From positions 2,108,001-2,172,000 of the forward strand of contig JALJCO010010476.1 of the NCBI GenBank assembly GCA_023101725.1: a stretch of 64,000 nt of DNA, given 5' to 3'. Below, piece by piece: positions 27,250 to 60,017 of the stretch. Each line of letters starts with the position of its first letter. The first letter of the stretch is position 1. The notes under the pieces were generated by a model, which did no database searches, had not been told where the DNA came from, and worked only from the letters and a program-made list of their open reading frames with translations. This DNA comes from Atherinomorus stipes. Taxonomy: Eukaryota; Chordata; Actinopteri; Atheriniformes; Atherinidae. A program made the position numbers and the translations under genes.

Positions 27250-27617
27250 TAATGAGAAGATTTATTAGGAGCTGAAACCTTCGTGCACAGAGGTAATTTC
27301 CACATTCAGCATGCAGACGATCACAGTAGGCGACGTTTCCCTGGACTTGCCACAGTTAAGTAGATGTGCAACACACTTTCACTCTGCTCCCATTCACATG
27401 TCTTTATCTGAGGTCTGCAGCTCTAATCCTCTTAAATCCCGGTCAACAGAGGCGGAGCAAACTGCGTTTCCTCCCCGGTCATTTTCCGTGCGAGACATCT
27501 GTGGCGGGTTGCGAGGAGTGCACGGACTTTTACCGCAATGTGTATTTTAGTTTTTTCCGTAGAGTAGCTGCCTGTGCAAACGGTGCGCCCAGGAGGGGAG
27601 CAGATGCGGCTCTTACC
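27250..27617 (+). promoter_or_regulatory. acvr1c 5' UTR and promoter-proximal region
   Basis: GC content rises sharply just before the acvr1c ATG at 27618, with several CpG sites (27,470-27,610), as expected for a vertebrate promoter or 5' UTR. I see no clear TATA box. The transcription start cannot be placed from the sequence alone. Confidence 0.5.
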
Positions 27618-49370
<21,753 letters not shown>

Positions 49371-51470
49371 CCTGATTCATGTCATCAGCACTGGTGCTGG
49401 CACTGGTGTGATGCAATGGACTGGGAGGAAACAGGGAGAAAGAGGCCCAAGGCTGCACTCTTCAGGACACAACCACACCCTCAGAGGGCCTCCTCGGGGT
49501 GACGTTGGTGCCAAAGCATCGAGGGAGGTGTCTGTGGAGGCTTCACACAAAGACACCCAGTTAAATGACGTTTTAACCAAAACGATTTGAAGTTTTGATG
49601 GGAAGAGCCATGTGACATAAGTCATGTTAAATGTGATTATTTTGCTACCTCAGTATTTAAAGTGCCCAAAGCTTGAAGTTGCACATTGTTGTGTTTTTTT
49701 GTGCCATATATTGTAAGAAATGCAGTGCTGCTGGTTAGGTGATCTGACAATTACAAGAAAATACAACTATTTCTTAGTGTTTGTTTTTTTATGACACATG
49801 ACACTTTCCCATGCAATTTGAAGTGCTTTGGCACAGTTTGATCATTCCTTTTGTACATAAACGATTTGATGAAAGCTTTCTGAAAGGGAATGCAGTTATA
49901 TTTTTATCTGTAAGACAAAATGATATATCCAAGGCTTTCCTTTCTATATGGTAAATCATTCAGAGTGGCACTGTAGAGGTAAATGATTCAGTCTGTTTTC
50001 TGAATGTCAGTCCCACCAACAAGATAAGAATGTATCTGAGGCTCACAGAGTACAAATGAAATAGATGGTCACTTTAAGAGAGTTAAAAAGTTGAATTTAT
50101 ATATCTATATCTTTCCCTGGTGCCTCTCTCAGGTTAGACATTCTGATTTTTTTTTTTTAAAAATGGCTACTCTCAAAGATGTTTCTCCATTTTTTTTAGA
50201 GCTTTATGGGAAAGTTACTGCCACAAATATTACGTATTATAAAGTTAAGTGAAACTATGAGATTTGATGACTTATTTTGCACTTTTAACAACATCTCTAT
50301 GATTTCTGTGTCCAACAACAAAGAGCTAATTTATGGTTCAATGATATAGTTTTTGTATGTTAATGTTGCCTCATTCAATTTTGCTGAAACAATATTTGAT
50401 ATTTACTGTAGTCTTTCTCAGTTTTGCAGCAGTTTTACGTCGTACCACATCAAACAAGATTTATAGAGATGTGAGACAAGTAGGTAAAAGAAAACACGAA
50501 AGAATAGGAAAAGACTGCTTCAGAGCTTAATGTTGAAGCTGTTTTAATGTATGTTAACATGGGAACACAGTTTAAATGATGGATGCACACTAATGCCGCT
50601 GTGTGACGCGGCCTGTAAAGCCTTGATGTAACAGGCTTAGGGAAGGTGCAAAGAAGTAAATCTGTACACCGTGTGTGCTTGTATGAAGCCATGTTTGTAC
50701 AGGAGTGCCTGTGTGTGTCTGTTTGTGTTTCATATCATGTGAAGTGATTTATCATTACAGTGATTGTGAAACTGGAGCTTTGGGGGGAAAAAAAGGTCTT
50801 GTTCTGCATCCTCTTCCTTTTCCATGTATCTGCTAAGGTATCAGTGTTGACACATATTGGGAATGTATTTCTTTAATGAAGGGTCATGAATTGTCACTAC
50901 TGTCTGTGGAAACCAAGCGATGTCCAGTAGCCTGTGGCTGTCTTGGCAAATATCAGTATATGTGCAAGTATTTTTTTTCTTTTCTCTTTTTTTACTCAGT
51001 AAAATAAGTTGTGTAGTTATTTGTCTGTTGCAAAGAAGAAAGATGAGAAATATTGAAAATGCACCATCCAATTGACTGTCTAAGCCTCTATCTGTTAAAG
51101 AAAAAATATACCACTTTTAAAAAAAAGTTTACCTTAAGATCATATATCATCTGCATCTTCAGGAATCAGATGATATAAAGGAGAAATGGTAGCAAAAAAA
51201 GTCAACGCGTGCAGTTCCTGACTTGCATCTTTACAGCCTATGACAAAGTATCTGTAAATGAATGTAATACAGCTTTCATAAAATACAACCTACTTTTGAT
51301 TTTAAAGCCCTCCCATTTAAATCTACACATTTCATTTATGTGAAACTCTTCTGTGTTGTTGCTCACGTGGATTTTGTGCCACTGCGTTGCATCTTTCTTC
51401 TCTTGCACTATTTATTCTGTATAGAACTGTGAAATCAGTGTGTCAATAAACACCAGTTTTCATGTGCTGA
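49371..51470 (+). other. acvr1c 3' UTR
   Basis: AT-rich unique sequence after the TAG stop. A good poly(A) signal AATAAA lies at 51445-51450, followed by a GT-rich stretch. The length is inferred from this signal. Confidence 0.65.
51445..51450 (+). terminator. Likely acvr1c polyadenylation signal
   Basis: AATAAA followed about 15-30 nt later by TGTGCTGACTGTGTTG, a GU-rich downstream element. It is the best candidate transcript end before cytip. Confidence 0.6.
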
Positions 51471-53778
51471 CTGTGTTGCCGTCGCATCCTTTTTCTGTCT
51501 CACATTGCGAATGTAAACTTGAAAGCACTGATTGTGCAGAGCTGTGCAAGTTTGCTGAATGTAAAGCAGAATTTCCCAGCAGCAACCGATCTAAAAGAAG
51601 CCACTTTTATCTTTAACGACTCCTTTATTTCAACTGATGTGACTCATCTTGGCTTTCTGCTCTGCCGCTCTCCTCACGTATGCTGTTAGTGTCCGTTAGG
51701 CAGAGGAAATAAAGCTGTAACCCTGAAGCCATCAGCGCTACATAGATGAGTCAATGCTTTAACATTGTGTTGTGCTGCTGTAACAGATTTTGCTGTGATG
51801 CCTGTCACATTGAAAAAGGTCACTTGGTGTCACTTGCCTGAGGCTGAGAGGACACATTTGAAACTGGGCTGGAAATAGTCATAATTAGCCTCAGCTTTTT
51901 AAAGACATCACATAGAAAAAGTCATCTTTAAAGTAATGTCTAAAGGTAAAAGTGATGCAGTTAAATAAACTTGCATTTCGAGTGAAAATATAGAACAATA
52001 TATTAATAGGATCTAATATCTATCTTAAATGAGCTTCAAGAATTCTGAAGTTTTATGACAGGATTTTATTTACTGGGCTTTTTAACTTTTTAAAAGTTTG
52101 TGTAAAAGAGGTTGCACAAACTCAACCTGTGTGGGAGGTGTAGAGAAAACACCTTTGCTAGTACTGTAAATGAAAATTAGCAAAACTTCTTAAAAGAAAG
52201 AAAACACGTTTTTCTGTGGAGATGAATTTGGGAAAGAGGGGCTCTGTGTGACATGGTTTGTACAAAGACATGTTTTCAGGGAAAGAACATACAAACCACA
52301 GCATGCGAGTAGTTATGTTATGGTTGGAGGTGCATGGCTGAAGCGACTGCAGCTCATTTTAATCCAAAATGGACATTTATTTAAGGTGGTGATCCTAAAT
52401 GCAATAAAAACTCCACCAAGAAACAGCTGAGAAAAAATAACCAAGCAAAAAGGGTTGAAACAAACAGCACAAGTGAGAATATTCTGGGGGACAATTATGC
52501 AAATTGTTCAGTAGAAGTCAATTCTGTTGCAGTCATTTCTGTTCATTTCTATTTAGACATTTTATAAGACCAACTATTGATACTTTTTTCGGAGTAGATT
52601 AATAAAAAAAATAAAAAAAAAAAATTTTTTTTTCTTGAGTCCATGTTGGAGTATATTCTCTTTATTTACAGTACAGACACTTACGGAGAGGATCATTATA
52701 GCTTTTTCAGGTAAATCTCTTTGGGTTGTGCTTATCTTTTGTGGACTGTATTATGTCATAGTCCTCTTAAAAGGTTTGTGTTGTCTCTAAGAATGTAGCA
52801 GAGTGAACTAGCTTCTGTCATATAAATTCTTTTCTGTATTTGATGTAACAACAATGCAGTTAGGGATTTGCAAAGTGCTGTTCCAGACAGTCCCGTGGTT
52901 AGTTGGCCAGTGGTGCTGCTGAGGATCAGTGGGGCAGAGTGGACTGCTGGGAAGCAATCTGTTAAGGAATCTTTCAACTGCTTATGTACCGTAGCTGAGG
53001 TGAAAAGGCTTTCTGGTTTTCTGAGGTGTTTAGTATATTTTAGTGTCTTGAAAAAGAAAATGCTCTCGCTAAACATTTAAAGGTTTTACTTTTGAAAGCA
53101 TGAGTGTTGCATTTGAGGAAAAGTTTGTGCACCAGAGTTAAGCTTCCTTCAACCCCTCAGCCATTGTCTCCCTGACTGCCAGCCTGCCCATGTGTGTGAT
53201 TTTTCTTTTTGATCCCACCATGCCTGATACCTTCAGCCCAATGACCCATGCTCTCTGTTTCGGGAGCGTGACAGCAGCCCCGAGCTAAATCAGCCTTTTG
53301 TCTGTCTTCATGAGAGAAGTCTCCCTGCTTGGCAGAGCACAGGACTGAAGCTTTGCCCATTGAGAAACTGAGAGTGGAACAGCGTGGAAGCAGGTGCCGA
53401 CAGAGGACTGAGGTGGCAATTTCTCATGCATTACTGATTTCTGACAGACCATAAATCGAATTGCTAAGACAGCAAAAAAGGGAAGGGGCTGTTTGAAGGG
53501 GAATCATGCACAATAGATTTAACATTCCCCCTCCTGATTTCTTTTCAAAACAGCAGACCAGCACTTCTCAAGAAAGAGAACAAAAAGTTTAAAGGAGGCG
53601 AACAGGAAAGTAGGTATGCGAGGCTGTGATCTGCAGATGCAGGGCCACCGCAGCCATCACATGATGAGGATTTCCGCTTTGACACATTTTACTTTTGGCT
53701 GCACAGCAGGGCAGGGCCACACGATCACTGAGGAGCTGCTGTAGCAGAACATGATGGTGCTTTGAGGACTACTCTACC
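51471..53778. other. Intergenic, acvr1c to cytip, including cytip 5' region
   Basis: No coding exon or transposon was recognised. An A/T homopolymer patch lies near 52,600-52,632. The last 300 nt before 53779 probably include the cytip promoter and 5' UTR, but I cannot place a start. Confidence 0.5.
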
Positions 53779-56059
53779 ATGCAGTCTACCATGAATTTCA
53801 ATGGGCTTCAACGCCAGGCCAGCCAAGAGAAATACATTCTGGATAACAGTCTGAGGAAGAAAAGTTCTCTGTGGTACCGGCGCTCATTGAGAGGGAACAA
53901 TGAACGACACCGACAGAACACCGGTTCTCTGCCCAGAGTTTGCAAGGTGAGACAATACCTCCTAAACACTTCCACTTCCACATCTGCAGACAGTTATAAA
54001 AGCAAAACTAACAGATATTTTTATATAGTTTTCTTTTTTTAATGTAAGAGATTTCATAAGACAAGAATGCTGCACCTCCCTGAAACTGGCCAGAAGAGTT
54101 TAAACCTATTTAATCTATGCAACACTAGATTATCTTCATAATGGATCAGAATGAACTTTTACTACAGCCTTCTGTGAGGTGTAAACATAGTATATTGTTT
54201 CAAAGAGGAACTCTGCATTTCTCCTTCTGCAGCCAAAACTAACACACTCCAACTCGCTGGTTGATTACATGGACCCACAAAGGTAAATATGTCAGATTAA
54301 ATGTGCAATTTTGCATCAAGTTGTTTTGCATTCTTATTCAGTCCCACAGCTGTATTTATTTGATATTTTTAAAGCTAACATCCAACTAAAATAAATTTCT
54401 CTTGTGCACAGAACAACAATTATACTGGAAAAACAAGACAATGAAACATTTGGTTTTGAAATTCAGGTAAGTTCTGTCAGATCTAATCATGCTTACTCTG
54501 TGTGTGACATGATATTTGGTGGAAAAGTTGTACTTTTGTGACTAAATCGTCTTATGTTTGCAGACTTATGGCCTGCAGCTGAGAAACACCTCTGCAGTAG
54601 AGATGTGCACCTTCGTGTGCAAGGTGAATGAGGCCAGTGTTGCCGAGTGCGCTGGTCTGACCGCAGGTGAACCACCCATTTCCTCCATACATTATAGACC
54701 CTACACAACCTTTCAGAAATAAACAATGTTACTTAAAGATTGTCAGATACCGAAAGCAGTCAGGGCTACACGCCCTAACACCTACACACATTCACACTGG
54801 TGCAAAACTAAATGTATCTTCTCAGAAATGATAACTTCTCTTTTTTTTCCATCCTCATTTTTTTCATAGGTGATATTATTGTCACTATCAATGGAGTCAG
54901 CATTGAAGGATTGTCTCATCAGCACGTACTTGAACTAATAAGAGAATCAACAAACAGTTTAAAGTGAGTGACATTAAGGATGAAATAAAGAAAAGAAACA
55001 ATATTCATTCCTGTTTCTGTGTATAACTGTGTTGTAATGTGGTTTCAGGATGGAGACTGTGTGTGGGAATGTGGTGAAGCAGATAGAGCTGGAGAAGAGG
55101 CTGAACGTGCTCCAGGTATGTCCCAAACTAAACGGAAGCAACTAAAAAACTCACTGAAGATCACAAATCTGCAGTTGTAGCACTTTTGGTTTTGTCTCAG
55201 TTACAGCCTCAGCAGTTAGTCACTGAGAAACTGTCCTGGTAAAAGCCCTTCATAGACTGCATTAACTGGAAGCTTGTGTTTTCTGTCTATACAGCAAACA
55301 CTGCGTGAGAAGTGGATGGAGCTTCAAGCACTTACATTACAGGAAAAACGTCTTATGCGAGGTGAGAGCGTTTGCTCAGCTGTCAAACCACAGCACTTCC
55401 TTTCCCACAGCCACTATCATTTCTCTGCAGTGACACTGTTTATGATGCGAAGCAATGTAAACTCCAGATAATTAAGATAAAGGTGTTCCCCTAGGAATTA
55501 ACTTACAGCTACTGACGAACTTCCTGTCGTAGATTTCTTGTCAGTTGCAGCTTTCACTGACGAGCTCTCTGTAATATTTTCAGGTAACTTCAGTGAAAGC
55601 AGCCTCCACCCCCTGATGGACTCTTCCGCTGCTCTGAGCCCCCCCATCGGCCGCTGTGGCCGGCGTTTTTCCAGCGACAGCAGCAACAGGAGCATGCTGA
55701 CGGATGACAGCGACCAAGCCAGTGTGTTTGGAGATCTGTGCTCCCCAAGCCCCTCCAGTGCAGCCAGCATTTCAGAAGATGGTTGCTTCTTCTCCAGAGA
55801 CTTCCCTTCACAGGACAGCTCGAGGAGGATTTCATCAAGCTCCAGCCATCATCACCAAGCCCTCAGCCGCTCCAGCAGCTCCAGTCTGGCCGGCAGCAGC
55901 AGCTCGCTCTCTCCCTCCTGGGAGGAAATGCGGACCTCATCCTTGTTTGGGACTCTCCCCAGAAGATCCAGGAAAGCCAGCGTGCGCAGACACATCTTCA
56001 AGTTGATTCCTGGACTCCAGCGGTCTGTTGAAGAGGAGGAGGGCGCAGTCACTCACTGA
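53779..56059 (+). CDS. cytip: cytip, cytohesin-interacting PDZ/coiled-coil protein, complete
   Basis: Cytoplasmic scaffold of haematopoietic cells that binds cytohesin-1 and damps its action on LFA-1 adhesion. Exons: 53779-53946, 54233-54282, 54412-54466, 54564-54666, 54870-54963, 55049-55115, 55295-55361, 55584-56059 (TGA). All phases fit, and the total is 1,080 nt, or 359 residues, the length I remember for human CYTIP. Residues about 74-160 form a PDZ domain ([13 protein letters not shown] carboxylate-binding loop, then [16 protein letters not shown]). About 165-200 form a coiled coil ([20 protein letters not shown]). A serine-rich linker and the conserved C-terminal block [17 protein letters not shown], then [12 protein letters not shown], follow. 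ATG 53779 is chosen; a second in-frame ATG at 53791 is possible. Identity is firm from both ends of the protein and from its position. Confidence 0.95.
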
Positions 56060-58057
56060 CGTTGTCCATGGACTCACTGTGTTGATCTGATACTAAGGGT
56101 TGGCACGAAGGAAATAAACAGACACTGAAAATGCCACACCAGATGAACTTTTTAAAACATGGCATTTGTAAATGTGAAAGTTTATCCAAATGCTTTCTGA
56201 GCCTTTGAGGTGAGCCTGGCTCACAGTTTGGATTTAAACATGTAGCACAAAAGCATTACCACAATGAATGTGTTGAATGAATGTCCACATAGCAGACTGT
56301 AATGTACAGTAGATGAAATGATGTAACTTGAATAGAAATGTTTTCGCTGTGCCATAATCACATTGTGACAAGCATTAATCAGAGAAGCAGCAGCTGTCTT
56401 CATGCAGCACATTGAGATTTAAATTTAGATTCTGGTGACAGTTCAGCTTTTAGTGAGGAACATACACAATTTAGCACTTAAAACACATTCAGGTGCACAA
56501 AACCAAAACCAAGTCTCTGAACCTATAGATGGCTGCTCAGCTCAAAACAGGATGTGGGTATGGGGATACTACGTAAGTGTTTTCATTTCCAAAATTACTT
56601 TCAGACCATTTAGGCTACAACTGTTTCACCACTGAGACCCAGTAAACGTGCTTTTGTTAATTCATTTTCTGAAAATTGTGTGAGATCGTTTCTATTGTTT
56701 TTTTGAGTCATGCTTTTGTCTTCTGCAGTCATGTCAAGATTAAATGAAAGAAAAGAGCTTTTGAAAAATGAATAAACTTTGTTTTTATATAACAACAACC
56801 AACGTAGCATTCCTCTTGCTTCTTTCAGCAAGACTGTGAACTGCTTTAATGATGTTTTGGGATGATGTAATAACACACACTGTCTGTTCAAACATAAAAA
56901 AAACCTTGAATGTTAGTTTGTAAGTAGCCTTTCAACATTAATTTAACAGAAACCTCACCCATTTCCCGTGGTAAGTCTCACCTCTTTGGCTTTCGGTCTT
57001 TCTCTCTTTGTTGAAGAAAGGTTTATAGAACTGATGACTGTGGTTGGAAACCAGAAAACTATTGCACATTAATTTTCTTTTTTACTGATAACAGTTTACA
57101 TTTGATGGAGCAAAAAAAAAAAAAAAAAAAAAAAAAAGCATAATTTCTTTTTGTTTTCTGTCATGACGAAAACCTGTAAATTGATCATTGGGCCAAAAAT
57201 CTATTTAGAACGCCCCCCCAAAACCAAACACATTTCCTGCCTGCAGACAGGAATATAATGCCTAGCAACAGCAGAGGTATAATATGGGTTGCACACTGCT
57301 ATAGTTAAATGATGGGAGCCACTTCTAACTTTATATTAAGTAGTGCAGTCCAGTGATCCCCTCCTGTGTGACAAATATGTACCACAAATAATTTTCTCAT
57401 GTTGTTGCAAAAGGTTGCAAAACTGATCCCTAACAATGTGTTGTATCTTAAAAACTGTAAAATCTTTGAAAGGCAACTATGAAGGCAATTTGCTAAAAGT
57501 GCAAGCCAGTTTGTAGTTCAGTAAAGAAACTTTTACCACATGGTGCAACAAAATGCAAGTTTCCAGAAAGTTAGATGAACTTCTCAGGCGCCTGGAAAGC
57601 TTAAAGTCTTTATGTTCTTACAATCTAACACATGCCAGAGCTTCACCTCAGTCCATGAACACAGCTGTTTCTGTTTCAGGCAGGAAAATAATGTGAGGAA
57701 AACCTATAGGAGAATGTTAATCCAGACTCAAAATGTTACAGAAAGAAGGTGGTCACCAAGCAGAGATTTAAAAATTAGTACAATTGCTCCATATGCAGCT
57801 GCCAGCAGCATGACAATGAACCTTTGTTAGGCCCACAACAAAACCCCCTGTTCTGCAGTGATTCAACAAACACACACATTTACATGGTGCAAGCCCTAGT
57901 GAGTACACTGCATGTCCAGACCTCCCACTGTTGACTGAAAGGCAGAGTTCTTTGACACAGATCGGCAAGATGTGACCACGTTTAAATTTTGATTCAACAA
58001 ACAGCATCAGAGCAATTTCATTGCTTTTAGTTGCACAAGAGAAAGGATACCTGGCAA
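56060..58057. other. cytip 3' UTR and intergenic to ermn
   Basis: AT-rich and non-coding, with an A run near 57,112-57,137. A probable ermn acceptor (GCTTTTAG, ending at 58030) shortly before the ermn ATG suggests an upstream untranslated exon in this stretch; I could not place it. Confidence 0.5.
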
Positions 58058-59036
58058 ATGGAGAAAAGAACATCCCCTTTAAACGACCCTCAGCTCAGAC
58101 TACAGGATGCACACACATCCCAGGTGTTGGAGATCACTGGTGGAAACACCCTGGATGCCTGTAAGATACCGGGGGAGCCTGAAGAGACGGATGTCTGGTT
58201 CCTGGAGATGGGAGATGACTCAGTGTTCTACAGCGATGAGGAGCAGTCTTGTCAGGAAAAAAGAAGCTGCTGCATCACGGCATTTTGACAGCAGCAGGTG
58301 CAAACGACTTGTCAACAGTCTGGCAGACTGGGAAACTAACCAACAGCAAGCAGCTGGTCCAGAAGAAATCATCATTTACAAAAGTTCAGAGATGGTGAAG
58401 GAAGTGACCACGCAGGTCATTTGGAGTGAGGAATGTAAAACACTTCACACACCAAAAACTGAGAGTGTGTGTGTGTCAGGCCACAGAGAACCAGCTACAG
58501 AGTATGAGGTAACTCCTGGAAGTTCGTCTCTGCAACCAAACTGCACAACTGTAGACATGCACGCACAACAAGAGCTACACAAGTCTGCAAAAGAAGGTAA
58601 GAGGGGCTCATTAACCATTAAAATAAGACTTTTAACTGAAGGTTTACAGAATGCAAAACAGATGCCCCCTTTCTTTCTTTTTACAGTAAATCAACAAGCG
58701 AAGGAGGAAATGGTGTTAAAGGGCCAAACATCAAACAAATATCCATTTAATGAGACTTACAAAAGGCTGAACGGAGAGGCAGAAATCCCCAAACAGCTGT
58801 CTGACGCTCACCTCTGGAAATCAGGTGACGGGCAGCGTCAGGTAGACCTGGAAGTCCATGCTGGGCTTCCTCAAACCCCCCACCCGAGTCACTCCGCTCC
58901 ACTGAAGAAATCTGGCTTCAGTACCTTCAACCATCTCACCTCCTCCAAATACAGCACCATGTCCTACCGCAGGATCCGCAGAGGCAACACCCGGGAGAAG
59001 ATACAAGAGTTTGAGGTCATGATGATGAATTTGTGA
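58058..59036 (+). CDS. ermn: ermn (ermin), actin-binding myelin protein, frame interrupted once
   Basis: Ermin is an oligodendrocyte cytoskeletal protein related at its C-terminus to ERM actin-binding tails. The C-terminus here, YSTMSYRRIRRGNTREKIQ followed by EFEVMMMNL, matches the ermin tail closely. ATG 58058 opens a frame containing EETDVWFLEMGDDSVFYSDE. That frame hits a stop at 58286-58288, while the remainder of the protein reads in the +1 frame. Two explanations fit: one extra A in the A6 run at 58257-58262 (assembly error or real frameshift), or a 73-nt intron 58161-58233 (GTAAGA...CTACAG) that joins the two frames. A second intron, 58597-58686 (GTAAGA...TTTTACAG), is 90 nt long and contains no stop. 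The stop codon is TGA at 59034-59036. Position between cytip and galnt5 fits synteny. Confidence 0.85.
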
Positions 59037-60017
59037 GAAAAAGGTTTTTCAAATAGACAAGAGCATCAAAAAGAAATAACTGTTAACTAAGTCATATCCT
59101 TACACACAGACTACTTGTAAAGTGTACTTTTTAATAGTGTTGAAAACCTTTTGCAATATTTCTAAATTAAATGTACATTTTTGACTATTGATTAGAATCT
59201 CACCCATCTCTAAAGTTTTATTTATTTATTTTTTTAACCATTTTGAAAACTTTATATTTAAGGTGGGTATTTGACCAGCACAACTATCTTTTTTTTTTTA
59301 TAACACTCTCAACTACAAACATTAAAAAGTATTTGAAATTTCAGAAAGCCCATGAAAAATTTAATTAACCTACACTTACTAAAAATGTCATTTGAATAAA
59401 GAAAAATAAAAGAAATTGACACAATTATCTCCACCAGTTTATTTTTCTCACTTGATTAAGATGCTTTCCCATCAATATGACATTAAAATGTTTGATAATA
59501 GGTAGTAAAATCATGACATCAGACCACAGGTTTATTGAGCGTTTTGAACAAACACTTCCCTCTAGTGTCAGGTAAGAAAGTTAAACACAGGTATAGTTTC
59601 CATATCTGAAACTGAACCTCAAGAATGCGACATTTAAACCCAGAGAAGCAGCATTAAGTACATGACATCTTAAAACACAGATGTCCTGCATACAAAAAAA
59701 TCTGTTTATTATTCACGTGTCAGTCCCAGTAGAGAAAACCTGTAAGGCACTGTTTAAACTGGAAGTGTTTTTTCAAATAAACCCAGCAGAATTATTAAAA
59801 AACCCCCAAACAATAATCTCATAGTAAAATATTCTGTTTTCACTGCAACGTAATCCCACACCGTCAGATTAATAATACTGCCACTGAAGCGCTTTTATCT
59901 TCCTCCTCCCAGTCGTATTTTGAGGCTAGACCACAGACCACGATGAAGTGCAAGGCCACCAGAAATTCCTTTCAGAGTGCATATTTGAAAACTTCTCAGA
60001 AGAGTTTCTTCTCCTTG
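59037..60017. other. Convergent 3' UTRs of ermn (+) and galnt5 (-)
   Basis: The two genes face each other here. AATAAA occurs on the plus strand near 59,396 (ermn candidate). On the minus strand, AATAAA corresponds to 59705-59710 (galnt5 candidate). No coding sequence was seen. Confidence 0.6.

Noticed and set aside
27366..27617. In-frame upward extension of the acvr1c first exon
   Set aside because: The frame is open upstream of ATG 27618 but contains no earlier in-frame ATG, and the text does not look like a signal peptide. The ATG at 27618 has a good context and is followed by a hydrophobic signal sequence.
55590..56052. Long antisense and alternate frames over the cytip last exon
   Set aside because: They are shadows of the serine-rich coding sequence; the plus-strand frame joins all other cytip exons in phase and matches the conserved C-terminus.
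58161..58362. Alternative 202-nt ermn intron joining the two frames
   Set aside because: The phase would fit, but the codon formed at the junction would be TAA, a stop, and the acceptor lacks a pyrimidine tract.
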